Source: an uncultured bacterium
GTDB taxonomy: Bacteria > Verrucomicrobiota > Lentisphaeria > Victivallales > Victivallaceae
DNA: 38,391 nt
Direction: 5' to 3'
NCBI GenBank assembly: GCA_900551245.1
Contig: URVC01000041.1
Span: 1 to 38,391 of the forward strand
The notes beneath the pieces were generated by a model, which was not told the origin of the DNA, searched no databases, and was given only the letters and a program-made list of their open reading frames with translations. Position 1 is the stretch's first letter. Each line of letters opens with the position of its first letter. The position numbers were made by a program, and so were the translations under genes. Below, in pieces: positions 16,455 through 25,084 of this stretch.

Positions 16455-17194
16455 TCCCCGACCGGAGAATTTTATTCACTCTGATTGAATTGCTGGTAGT
16501 AATTGCGATCATTGCAATCCTCGCCGCCATGCTGCTGCCGGCGCTGACGGCGGCGCGGGAGCGGGCACGCACCATCCAGTGTCTGAACAATCTGAAGCAG
16601 TGCGGCGGATTCGCCGCCAGCTATGTGGATTCCTACAACGGCTATTTCGCCCACCGGATGGCGTCGGAGTACGGCTGGAGCCGCTGTCTGTACAAAGGGC
16701 TCTCCATGCAGGGGGCACCATCCTGTTTTGCCTGCCCTGCCACCAACGACCAATCCACCTGGCGGGATACTGCGGCAAGCCAGACCTTTTCGTACGGTTC
16801 CTTCGGCATGAACGGCGACGCCTCGTTCGCAAATTTTGCCGCTTCGGGGAAGACGCCGTATCTCCGCTACACGGAAAACGGCGAATACTTCGTCATGATG
16901 CTGTTCCACAAGGCGCAGCAGCCTTCCCGCTCGCCGCTCCTCTTCGACAGTTTCACCCAGACGGGCAACTCCGCCAACACGATGGTGTACTACCTCCGGG
17001 ACGACAACGCGTATGCCACGCTCCGCCACCGGAACCAGATCAATGCCGTGTACATCGACGGGCACGCCGCGACGCAGGGAATGCACGACTTCGCGTCAGA
17101 CTGCTACACCGCCTACTTAAATTACATGACATATAACAAGGGAATGTATTTCAGAGGGCAGGATCTGAAGACACTTCTGGAAGTCAAACATTGA
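16433..17194 (+). CDS. Prepilin-like protein 3 with H-X9-DG C-terminal motif
   Basis: The 253-residue protein has a 14-residue leader ending RRIL, then FTLIELLVVIAIIAILAAM, then TAARERARTIQCLNNLKQCG. HRNQINAVYIDG near the C-terminus is an exact H-X9-DG motif. Leu precedes the expected cleavage site in place of Gly. The ATG lies inside the end of the upstream regulator gene (22-base overlap) with GGAGAG about five bases before it, so the two are probably translationally coupled. The 1806-residue enzyme gene begins 16 bases after its stop. As with its paralogs, the helix would anchor it in the membrane and the C-terminal part would face outward. Confidence 0.88.
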   Translation: MHQKEILIPDRRILFTLIELLVVIAIIAILAAMLLPALTAARERARTIQCLNNLKQCGGFAASYVDSYNGYFAHRMASEYGWSRCLYKGLSMQGAPSCFACPATNDQSTWRDTAASQTFSYGSFGMNGDASFANFAASGKTPYLRYTENGEYFVMMLFHKAQQPSRSPLLFDSFTQTGNSANTMVYYLRDDNAYATLRHRNQINAVYIDGHAATQGMHDFASDCYTAYLNYMTYNKGMYFRGQDLKTLLEVKH

Positions 17195-17210
17195 AACTGA
17201 GGAGAAACCA

Positions 17211-20200
17211 ATGATCCACATCGGCAGAAAATCGATCACAACCGTTCTCCTGCTCCTCCTCGCCGTCCTCTTTGCCGGAAACACGGCGGCGGCGCCGGCG
17301 GAGCTGGAACTCCGGAAGGTTCCGGATTCGACCAACTGCGTTCCGATACTGCGGAACGGCAACTACCTGTATACCGCCGGCGGGAAGGGACTTTCCGTCT
17401 ACGATCTCAGCACACCGGCCGCGCCCCGGCTGGTGAAACGCCTGCCCGGCGTCTCCGAGCGGCAGATGGCGATGCAGAACAACCGGCTCTACATCACCGC
17501 CCGGGGCCAGGGGCTCTGGATTTTCGACCTCTCCGACCCGGCGGAGCCGCGGCTGCTCACCCGGTTCGACACGGTGGAGCTGGCGACCGGAATCGCCGTG
17601 ACCGGAAACATTGTCTTCGTCGCCCAGAGGATCTACGGGGTGGAAATTCTGGATTGCACGATTCCGGAAAAACCGCGCCACATCGGGCTGATCCGGGGCG
17701 GCGAGATTCAGTCAGTCGCCTTCCACAACAACCTCCTCTACTGCGGCAGCTGGGGCCACGGCCGGATCACCATCTGGAACGTCGCCGATCTGAGGAATCC
17801 GAAACGGGTCGGGAGTTTTCAGCTGGATGGCTACGGTGACGGCATGGCCGTACGGGGGAACTACTGCTACGCCGCCACCGGAATGGATGCAAAAACCGGT
17901 CCGAAGGAGGCGCGCAAGAACCGCGGCCACGGGCTGGAGATCTTCGACATCTCCGATCCGGCCCGTCCGCGGCGGGTCGGCGGGGTCAAGTTCCCGCCGT
18001 CGCCGACCATGTTTTTTGACTCCTGGACCGTGACGGTTTCGGGGACGACCGCTTACGTGGCGGACACCATCAACGGCATCTATCTGGTGAATGTCGCCGA
18101 CCCGGCCAGACCGGAGATCCTCGCGCAGGGGAAACTCCCCGACTGCTGGAAAAGACCGAATCCGGTCGGCAGCCTGGCGATCGGGGAAGGCGTGCTCTAC
18201 GTCGCAGGTCTGGACGGCCTGTACATCACCCCCTGGGCGGAAGCGAAACCGCCGCAACTCCAGCCGCAACCGGTTCCCGGAGAGACGAAAGGCGCCCCGA
18301 AGGAGTTTCCCGGATTTCAGCGCATCGACGTCAACGGGCAGGTCCGCCGCCTGTTTCTGGAGCAGGACACCCTCTATGCCGCCTGCTCCCATCAGGGGCT
18401 GCGGACCTGGCGCGTCACGGAACAGGGGCTGGTTCCGCAGAACCACTTCCCGCTGGCCTGCAGTTACGACGTCGCGGTCCGGGACGGCAGGATCTATTCG
18501 GCCGAAGGCGTGAACGGCCTGGCGATCTACCGGATCACTCCCGAAGGGAAACTGGAGGAGCTCGGCCGGGATCCGGCCACCTGCCTCTATCTGCGCACCG
18601 TATCCAATCCACGGTTTCTCATCTGCACCACGGGGGGGATGACGCTCTTCGTCAAAGATGTCTCCGACCCGAAAAAAATCCGGACCGTGCTCAAGCAGCA
18701 GGTCAGGGGAATCTTCTACACTGACACCACAGCGGACCGGGAGCTCGGCGGCCTCCTGCCGGTGAACTGTCACGCAGGCGGCATCCTCTGGCTCGATCTG
18801 CGGGGAGAAGTTCCCGAGATCAAGTACCATTACAAGCGTTTTCTTGCCGCGCAGAACTCCGCGCCCGCCGCGTTGAACGGACGTTTCCTCTTCCCGGCGA
18901 CGGCGAAGAAAGGAGTTGTCCTGCTCAATCCAGCCACGCCCGATCAGGTTCCGGAACAGGTCATGAAGATCAAAGGATTCCCGTCCCCCGAGGGGACCGT
19001 CTCCACCGACGGCTCCATCGCCGTCTTCACCCGCCGCGAATGGGGGAGCGTGACCACGGTCGATTTCACCGATCCGGAGCATCCGGCCGTCATTCCCGGC
19101 CGCTCCATCGCCTCTTTGCCGGGCTCGCCCGGGCGGGCGCTGTTCTGGCGCGGGCGGCTTCTGATCCCCGCCGGCCACTACGGAATTCTCTTTGAAACAG
19201 CCGCCAACAGCAGGAAACGGAGTGCCGCCGCCCGTCCGTCGAACGGAGAACCGTGGGAAAATCTCTCCACCCGGTTCACCAATCAGAACCGCGAACTGCT
19301 CCTCTACTGCGGCAGTACCCGGACCGGCTCCGTCCGCGACATGCAGAAATCCGGCCTCCCGGAGGCCTCCGTGCAGGAGGGAATGCTCCTGCTGAACACC
19401 GAACGCTTCCGGAAGGCGTTTCCGGGGAAGACGCTGGACTTCTACTATCCGCTGACGGCGCAGCCGGGGAAAGAGGTGGTTCTGGAGGCGGAACTCGCCG
19501 GTCCGGAGGGGGCCACGGTCGATCTGTTTTTCGAGGGGAGAACCGACAGACACTACTGGAAGAAGAAGACCATCTCCCTGAAATCCACCCCCGCACTGTA
19601 CCGCTTCGAAACGAAATTCCCGGAGAATCTGAAGCATGTCTCCTGCCGGATCACCTTCCAGGATCTCCCGTTTCTGAAGATCGGCAGAATCACCTGCACC
19701 GTCAAACAGGACGACCGCAAGGTCGATCCCCGCGCCAACTTCATCACCAACGGCGGCGCGGAACGGGGCTTCTACAATGTGTACCCCCCGTCGGAGGTCC
19801 GCATTGCCAAACCGTCGATGAAGGTGGCGGTCGACGACGGCGAATTCCACTCCGGGAAGCACTCGTTCCGGCTGGAACCGGTCAAGAATGGATTCAACCG
19901 GCTGGTCTTCAACGCGGTCCCCTACCAAATCGGCAAGCCGCTCGTCTTCTCGATGTACCTGAAGGCGGAAAAGCCGAAAACCGCGGTCTCTCTCGGCTTC
20001 TTCACCCATCACGGAGCCGCCTATTTAAGAACCGTGAGCGTCGGAACCGAATGGAAGAAGTATGAACTTGCAGTTCCTTCATTCGGCGACAGCGCGCCGG
20101 GGGTGATCAAAATCGGCAATCCGGCGATGACGGAGAGTTTTCATCACGTCTCGCCGATCGTCACCCCTGCCGGGAAGGTCTGGCTCGATGACGCCACCTG

Positions 20201-22631
20201 TCAACCGGCGCTGAAAAGCACCGAAATGCCGCCCCCGGCAATCGCCCTCTCCGGAAAACTGGAGAGCGAACACGGCTACTTTTACGCGGGGAAACCGTTC
20301 CGCGGCACCATCCAACTGGACGCCGCCGCCGGAGCGAAGAGCTGCCGCCTCAACTGGGAACTGCGCAACTGGCGGGGCGAAGTCGTCGCCGCCGGGAAGA
20401 CACCGGAGTCGATAGCCGTTCCCGGGAAGAAACCGTTCTCGATCACCCCGCCCGCCAACGTTCTCGGCCCGGTCAATCTGATCTTCACCGCCATGGCGGA
20501 AGACGGGAAAGCGTACACCCACACCTTCTACACCGGCATCCTCCGCTCGCCCGGCAAATCACTCACCCGCTGGGGGACCAATGTCCACACTTCCCCGCAG
20601 GATGACGCGTTCACCATCCGGTTGTTCCGCGACTTCGGTCTCGGCGCGGTCCGGCTCTGGGCGAAACCGAACGAACCGGAGTGCGGCGGCTTCCGTTCCG
20701 CAACCCGCTTTCACGACGCCGGATTCCTGGTGATGGTCAACATCTCCGGCCATACCCCCCAGGCGCCGTTCTACATTCCCAAAGACGCCCGTTCGCTCAT
20801 CACCGGCCATTTCAAGGAGGCGATCCTCCAACACCGCGGCAAGGTGGATTATTACGAGCTCTTCAACGAACCGGAGATCTGGGGCGGCAGAACGACCAAT
20901 CCCGATCCCGCGAAGTACAACCCCTCCACGCCGGAGAGCTGCGCCGCCGCCACCGTGCAGATGGCGCAGGCAATCCGCGAACTGGATCCGCAGGCGAAAA
21001 TCGCCGGTCCCGGGTGCCACATCAAGCCGGAGTTTCTGGAGGCGTATCTGAAGGCGGGCGCGGCGAAAATGCTGGACGCTCTTACCGAACACCCCTACCG
21101 CCAGCTCCCGGAGCTGCCCGATCAGGAAACCGCCCAGCAGGAATTTCAGGCGGCGCTGAAACGCTACCGCCCCGACCTCCCGATCCTCAGCTCCGAAAGC
21201 GGCAACATGAACTTCCCGACGCTGCCGGACAACCGGATTCACCCTCTCGCCGTTCAGTACGCGGCGCGTGATCTCCGGTATGCGCTGATCGAATTCGCCT
21301 GCGGCGTCAAAAGCTATTTCCACTTCCAGTCGACCGGAATCGACCTCGGCTACGCCTGGACCAGCGTCCTCGGCGACCCCGATCATCACTGGGTTCCGGC
21401 CCCCTTTCTCTACGCGGTCCGGAACGCCGCCGACCTGCTGGGGGAGGCTCCGGTCGTCGACCGGGTCCGGCTCGGGGCCAACAAGCGTTGCTACATTTTC
21501 GACAAAGGCTCGGAACGAATCGCCGCGCTCTGGCAGTGGGAGGGGACGCCCGAAACGCTCGAATTTGCCCGCAAAGCCGACTTCTGCGACATGATGGGCA
21601 GCTCATTTTCCGCGAAAAAAATCCGTCTGGATGAGTTCCCGGTCTACCTGAGAAGCACCCTCCCGGTCACGGAGCTGAAACAGTTCCTCGCCTCCGCCCG
21701 GCAGACCGGAGTGGAAAATCCGCTGCGGTACTCGGTCGAGCTCTGCGACGCGAACACCTTCGGCATCCGCCTGCGGAACGTGACCACCCAGACCCTCACC
21801 GGCTCGGTCGAATGCGCCGGAGAGCGGAAAACGTTCAAGATTTACGGCGAAAAAACGGAACTTCTGAAATTCCGCGCCCCCGCGCCGATTTCGCGAACGG
21901 TGCAGCAGTTGACGATGAAGCTCCGGATCGACGGCTTCCGCGATGCGGAACACACCATCGCCCTGCGCGGCATGATGATCCCCGCCGCGCGGAACGAGAT
22001 CAAGATCGACGGCGACCTCGCCGACTGGCCGGCGGAAACGGCTGCGGTGACGCTCGACTTCCGGAACGCCCGCACGCTGCTGCCGTGGAGCAAGGCGGAT
22101 CAGCAGATCCGGGCGGAACTCCGGTTCGCGTGGAGTCCGGCCGCGCTCTACTGCGCCGTCACCGTCCACCGCGACGCCTTCCACCCCGAGGAGCGGTTCG
22201 GCAAGATGGCGATCTGGCGCGGCGACAGCCTTCAGTTCGGCATCGACACGATGAAAAACGCCACTCCGGAGACGAAAGGATTCCAGTCGGACGACTTCGA
22301 ATACCTGATCGGCGAGTTTCAGAAAAAACCGCTGGTCTGGCGGCTGGCCGCCTCGTCGGTCACCTGGGACAGCTTCGCCAAAGAGATCGGCGAGATCGAC
22401 GACGTGAAGCTGGCCATCCGCCACCAGCCCGGGAAGACCATCTATGAAATGGCCTTCTCGCCGGTGGCGGTGAGTCCGTTCCGGCTGATCGCCGGTTCCA
22501 GCTGCCGGCTCAACGTGCTGGTCAACCTCTCCGACGGCACCCGGCGGATCGGCTGGCTCCAGCTCTCGCGCGGCATGGGGGATAATCCCTTCCGTCCGGC
22601 GGAGTTCCTCGACGTCGCTCTCGCAAAATAA
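17211..22631 (+). CDS. Giant secreted protein: two LVIVD-type beta-propellers, CBM-like and Ig-like domains, clan GH-A glycosidase, CBM9-like domain
   Basis: This 1806-residue protein starts with a signal peptide (ending near NTAAA). Residues 40-345 hold at least six LVIVD-type repeats (GLSVYDLSTPAAPRLV, GLWIFDLSDPAEPRLL, GLEIFDISDPARPRRV and others). A second, more divergent propeller appears to span 360-660. Two sandwich regions follow (about 665-835 and 843-1000), then an Ig-like domain (1005-1110). The GH-A barrel (about 1115-1430) has ELFNEPE (Glu1220, acid/base) and ILSSESGN (Glu1329, nucleophile). A sandwich and a CBM9-like domain beginning NEIKIDGDLADW (about 1595-1806) finish the protein. 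The part after residue 840 parallels the enzyme at 4535. GAGGAG supports the start. The likely role is extracellular polysaccharide hydrolysis, with the propellers perhaps mediating surface or partner contact. Substrate unknown. Confidence 0.82.
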   Translation: MIHIGRKSITTVLLLLLAVLFAGNTAAAPAELELRKVPDSTNCVPILRNGNYLYTAGGKGLSVYDLSTPAAPRLVKRLPGVSERQMAMQNNRLYITARGQGLWIFDLSDPAEPRLLTRFDTVELATGIAVTGNIVFVAQRIYGVEILDCTIPEKPRHIGLIRGGEIQSVAFHNNLLYCGSWGHGRITIWNVADLRNPKRVGSFQLDGYGDGMAVRGNYCYAATGMDAKTGPKEARKNRGHGLEIFDISDPARPRRVGGVKFPPSPTMFFDSWTVTVSGTTAYVADTINGIYLVNVADPARPEILAQGKLPDCWKRPNPVGSLAIGEGVLYVAGLDGLYITPWAEAKPPQLQPQPVPGETKGAPKEFPGFQRIDVNGQVRRLFLEQDTLYAACSHQGLRTWRVTEQGLVPQNHFPLACSYDVAVRDGRIYSAEGVNGLAIYRITPEGKLEELGRDPATCLYLRTVSNPRFLICTTGGMTLFVKDVSDPKKIRTVLKQQVRGIFYTDTTADRELGGLLPVNCHAGGILWLDLRGEVPEIKYHYKRFLAAQNSAPAALNGRFLFPATAKKGVVLLNPATPDQVPEQVMKIKGFPSPEGTVSTDGSIAVFTRREWGSVTTVDFTDPEHPAVIPGRSIASLPGSPGRALFWRGRLLIPAGHYGILFETAANSRKRSAAARPSNGEPWENLSTRFTNQNRELLLYCGSTRTGSVRDMQKSGLPEASVQEGMLLLNTERFRKAFPGKTLDFYYPLTAQPGKEVVLEAELAGPEGATVDLFFEGRTDRHYWKKKTISLKSTPALYRFETKFPENLKHVSCRITFQDLPFLKIGRITCTVKQDDRKVDPRANFITNGGAERGFYNVYPPSEVRIAKPSMKVAVDDGEFHSGKHSFRLEPVKNGFNRLVFNAVPYQIGKPLVFSMYLKAEKPKTAVSLGFFTHHGAAYLRTVSVGTEWKKYELAVPSFGDSAPGVIKIGNPAMTESFHHVSPIVTPAGKVWLDDATCQPALKSTEMPPPAIALSGKLESEHGYFYAGKPFRGTIQLDAAAGAKSCRLNWELRNWRGEVVAAGKTPESIAVPGKKPFSITPPANVLGPVNLIFTAMAEDGKAYTHTFYTGILRSPGKSLTRWGTNVHTSPQDDAFTIRLFRDFGLGAVRLWAKPNEPECGGFRSATRFHDAGFLVMVNISGHTPQAPFYIPKDARSLITGHFKEAILQHRGKVDYYELFNEPEIWGGRTTNPDPAKYNPSTPESCAAATVQMAQAIRELDPQAKIAGPGCHIKPEFLEAYLKAGAAKMLDALTEHPYRQLPELPDQETAQQEFQAALKRYRPDLPILSSESGNMNFPTLPDNRIHPLAVQYAARDLRYALIEFACGVKSYFHFQSTGIDLGYAWTSVLGDPDHHWVPAPFLYAVRNAADLLGEAPVVDRVRLGANKRCYIFDKGSERIAALWQWEGTPETLEFARKADFCDMMGSSFSAKKIRLDEFPVYLRSTLPVTELKQFLASARQTGVENPLRYSVELCDANTFGIRLRNVTTQTLTGSVECAGERKTFKIYGEKTELLKFRAPAPISRTVQQLTMKLRIDGFRDAEHTIALRGMMIPAARNEIKIDGDLADWPAETAAVTLDFRNARTLLPWSKADQQIRAELRFAWSPAALYCAVTVHRDAFHPEERFGKMAIWRGDSLQFGIDTMKNATPETKGFQSDDFEYLIGEFQKKPLVWRLAASSVTWDSFAKEIGEIDDVKLAIRHQPGKTIYEMAFSPVAVSPFRLIAGSSCRLNVLVNLSDGTRRIGWLQLSRGMGDNPFRPAEFLDVALAK

Positions 22632-22642
22632 CGAACCTCATC

Positions 22643-22682
22643 GCCGGGAGGAGCAGATGACTCCTCCCGGCTGTTTTATTTT
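22643..22682 (+). terminator. Rho-independent terminator of the regulator/prepilin/giant glycosidase operon
   Basis: GCCGGGAGGAG (22643-22653) pairs perfectly over 11 bases with CTCCTCCCGGC (22661-22671) around a 7-base loop. TGTTTTATTTT follows directly. It lies 11 bases after the stop of the 1806-residue protein and is the clearest terminator in the window. The minus-strand side has no T tract, so it acts in one direction. Confidence 0.92.
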
Positions 22683-22718
22683 ACGAAGCGCCTCCCCGCG
22701 TTTCGCACGTTCACCGGT

Positions 22719-24086
22719 TCAGCCGCGCGCCTGACGGATCAGGTCGCGGTAGGTGTAGAAGGAGCCTTTCCGATGACGGGTGAGGTCATCCGGCGAGGTG
22801 CGGATCAATCCGAGATGGCGGGCAAACCCGCTGTTCCACTCGAAGTTGTCCATCAAGGTCCAGCAGAAGTAGCCGCGCACATCCACCTTGTCCTCCTCCT
22901 TCGCCGCCTGCATGGCCGCGATGTACTCCTTCAGAAACTCGCTGCGGTTCGTATCGTTTTCGGCCGAGGCGAGGTCCGGTTCCGGCCAGGAACAGCCGTT
23001 TTCGGTCACGTAGATCGGCAGCCCCGGGTAGCGGCGGGAAATCCAGTTGAGCATCCGCCGGAATCCCCACGGCACCACCCCCCAGAGCATGTCGGTGCGC
23101 TTCCACTGCGGATCGACCGAGAGAAAGACATCCTGATCCTCGATCATGCCGCCGTTTCCATTCGGGCCGATGTCGTTTCCGCGCTCCGGCTTCTCTGCCG
23201 AAGCGTAGAGCGTGGTGTAGTGGTTGAGTCCGAGGAAGTCGGCGCTCCCCTTGACCAGCTCCCGCTCCTCCGCGGAAAATTCCGGCAGACGCGCGCCCAG
23301 TTTCGAACGCATCTCCTCCGGATACTCCCCGAAGACGACCGAATCAGTGAACCAGCCGTAGAAGAACTGCACCGCCCGTTCCGCCGCCGCCCGGTCGGCC
23401 GGGGAATCGGTCAGCGGCTCGCGCCAGTCGCAGTTGTTGGCGAGGCCGATTTCGCCCGCATAACCGCCTTCGCGAAACGCCCGGACCGCCAGTCCGTGCG
23501 CCAGCAGCAGATTGTGCGCGGCCCGGTAGGGCGCATCCGGGTCCTTCCGCGCCGGCGGAAACACGCCGAGGCCGTACCCCAGCACCGAGGTGCACCAGGA
23601 CTCATTGAAGGTGATCCAGTGGCGCACCCGGTCGCCGAAGGCGTCGAAACAGATCTTCGCATACCGGGCGAACGCCTCGGCGGTCTCCCGCGCCATCCAG
23701 CCGTCGGCGGCGAACTGGCAGCCGATCGGCAGATCCCAGTGATAGAGCGTGGGGAACGGTTCAATCCCGTTGCGGAGCAGGCAGTCGATCAGCCGGTTGT
23801 AAAAATCGATTCCGGCCGGATTGGCCGCGCCGGTCCCGTCCGGCACGATCCTCGGCCAGGCGATCGAGAAGCGGTAGGCGTTGACGCCCAGCTCCTTCAT
23901 CAGCGCCACATCCTCCTCGTAGCGGTGGAAGTGGTCGCAGGCGACGTCGGCGCGGTCGCCGTTCTGAATCCGGCCCGGCAGATCGCAGAAGACATCCCAG
24001 ATGGAGGGGCCGCGCCCTCCCTCTTTCCACGCTCCTTCGATCTGAAACGCGGAGGTGGCAACCCCCCAGTAGAACGGTGAACTCAT
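22719..24086 (-). CDS. GH1 beta-glucosidase-type enzyme, cytoplasmic
   Basis: The 455-residue protein has the standard GH1 length and motifs: FYWGVATSAFQIEGAW at the N-terminus, YRFSIAWPRI, LYHWDLP, TFNES (Glu162, acid/base) and PIYVTENG (Glu362, nucleophile). GH1 enzymes hydrolyse beta-linked glucosides, galactosides and related glycosides, and some act on 6-phosphorylated ones. There is no signal peptide. It lies 18 bases after the epimerase-like gene on the same strand, so both probably come from the promoter at 25018-25046. GAGAGGG lies about 10 bases before the ATG. It would split an imported disaccharide or glycoside and pass the sugar to the upstream-encoded epimerase. Confidence 0.93.
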   Translation of the reverse strand: MSSPFYWGVATSAFQIEGAWKEGGRGPSIWDVFCDLPGRIQNGDRADVACDHFHRYEEDVALMKELGVNAYRFSIAWPRIVPDGTGAANPAGIDFYNRLIDCLLRNGIEPFPTLYHWDLPIGCQFAADGWMARETAEAFARYAKICFDAFGDRVRHWITFNESWCTSVLGYGLGVFPPARKDPDAPYRAAHNLLLAHGLAVRAFREGGYAGEIGLANNCDWREPLTDSPADRAAAERAVQFFYGWFTDSVVFGEYPEEMRSKLGARLPEFSAEERELVKGSADFLGLNHYTTLYASAEKPERGNDIGPNGNGGMIEDQDVFLSVDPQWKRTDMLWGVVPWGFRRMLNWISRRYPGLPIYVTENGCSWPEPDLASAENDTNRSEFLKEYIAAMQAAKEEDKVDVRGYFCWTLMDNFEWNSGFARHLGLIRTSPDDLTRHRKGSFYTYRDLIRQARG

Positions 24087-24104
24087 GTCTCTTTTCCCTC
24101 TCTT

Positions 24105-24977
24105 TTACAATGTCTCAAGAATGTAACGTTCGAATTCGAGCGCGGCCTTCGCCTCCGCATCGAGTTGTGCTTCGTCCGCGCCGCGACTGAGGTCGCGCCA
24201 GACTTTGATGTCGCTGCCGACGGTGCCGCCCATCCGGACGAACGGCTCCATCACCACCGTGCCGTCATACCCGATGTCGTGCAGGGCAAACGCGATTTCG
24301 CGCCACGGGATTCTGCCCCGTCCGGGCACCCGCCGGTTGCACTCGCCGGTGTGAAAGTGGCCGAGCAGGCCGCGGGCGGAGCGGATGGCGTCGCCGAAGG
24401 AGTCCTCTTCGATGTTCATGTGGAAGGTATCCAGCATGAGCTTGACGGCGGGGGAGTCAACCTCGCGTACGAACCTCGCCCCCTCCTCCGCGGTGTTCAG
24501 CAGATACCCCTCGAACCGGTTGAGCACCTCGAGGCAGTAGCTGACGCCGCAATCCTCCGCCACATGGGCGACGTCGCGGACCCCCGCGATGCTGCGCGCC
24601 CAGTCCCCCGGCTTGTCGATCGGCCGGGAATAGTCGACCGGCCAGTAGCTGTAGATGCCGCCGCCGATGGTGCGGATTCCCAGAATTTCGAGGCGGCGCA
24701 GCAAATCGGTGTAGAAGCGCCGCGCCTCCGCGGCGACCGCGGGATCGGCGCTGGCCAGATTCTGCCGGGCGGAAGGACCATGCCCGGCGGTCAGCGTCAC
24801 GCCGTGGTCCGCCGCACAGCGGCGGAGATCGTCGAGCTGCCGCTTCGAATAGTCCGGCAGCGGCGTACAGGCGATCTCCAGCACGTCGAAACCGAGTTTT
24901 GCCGCCTTCTCGATGTAGCGGAAATAATCCGCCTTCCACTCCTGCTCCCAGTAGGCGTAATAGATGCCGTATTTCAC
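24105..24977 (-). CDS. Ketose 3-epimerase-like sugar epimerase (xylose-isomerase-like TIM barrel)
   Basis: The 290-residue protein fits the D-tagatose/D-psicose 3-epimerase family. The metal-binding set is Glu150 (CLEVLNRFE), Asp183 (LMLDTFHMNIEE), His209 (HFHTGECNRRVPG) and Glu244 (VVMEPF), each two residues below the equivalent positions in the Pseudomonas cichorii enzyme (152, 185, 211, 246). These enzymes epimerise ketoses at C3 in the cytoplasm using a divalent metal. The start is a GTG at 24977, chosen because AAGGAGG lies about six bases upstream. It is first in an operon with the GH1 enzyme and divergent from an AraC gene. A 3-keto-glycoside or other keto-sugar epimerase role is also possible. 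Confidence 0.85.
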   Translation of the reverse strand: MKYGIYYAYWEQEWKADYFRYIEKAAKLGFDVLEIACTPLPDYSKRQLDDLRRCAADHGVTLTAGHGPSARQNLASADPAVAAEARRFYTDLLRRLEILGIRTIGGGIYSYWPVDYSRPIDKPGDWARSIAGVRDVAHVAEDCGVSYCLEVLNRFEGYLLNTAEEGARFVREVDSPAVKLMLDTFHMNIEEDSFGDAIRSARGLLGHFHTGECNRRVPGRGRIPWREIAFALHDIGYDGTVVMEPFVRMGGTVGSDIKVWRDLSRGADEAQLDAEAKAALEFERYILETL

Positions 24978-24996
24978 GAAGAACCTCCTTCCCGGC

Positions 24997-25025
24997 TTGA
25001 CATTTTCGCTCCTTCATAGTATACT
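24997..25025 (+). promoter_or_regulatory. Near-consensus sigma-70 promoter of the AraC2 gene
   Basis: TTGACA (24997-25002), 17 bases, then TATACT (25020-25025). The -10 box is part of the palindrome AGTATACT (25018-25025), which also contains the -10 box of the opposing promoter, so only one polymerase can occupy the site at a time. Confidence 0.75.
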
Positions 25026-25046
25026 GGAGCAGAAACAGAAAATCAA
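25018..25046 (-). promoter_or_regulatory. Sigma-70-type promoter of the epimerase/GH1 operon
   Basis: On the minus strand TTGATT (25041-25046), 17 bases, then TATACT (25018-25023). The -35 box matches the consensus at four positions and is covered by a repeated GAAAATCAA motif, as expected for an activator-assisted promoter. Confidence 0.62.
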
Positions 25047-25070
25047 GGCGCAAAACAGGTCGAAAATCAA
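25033..25070. promoter_or_regulatory. Direct repeat, candidate AraC2 binding site
   Basis: AAACAG occurs at 25033-25038 and 25053-25058, and GAAAATCAA at 25038-25046 and 25062-25070. The two copies lie 20 to 24 bases apart, near the two-helical-turn spacing usual for AraC-family half-sites. The first copy overlaps the -35 box of the epimerase/GH1 promoter. The binding protein is inferred. Confidence 0.4.
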
Positions 25071-25084
25071 CACTTCGAGACAGG

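Noticed and set aside
17712..20012. Long minus-strand frame (766 codons) opposite the propeller region of the 1806-residue protein
   Set aside because: Antisense shadow; the plus strand shows regular LVIVD repeats.
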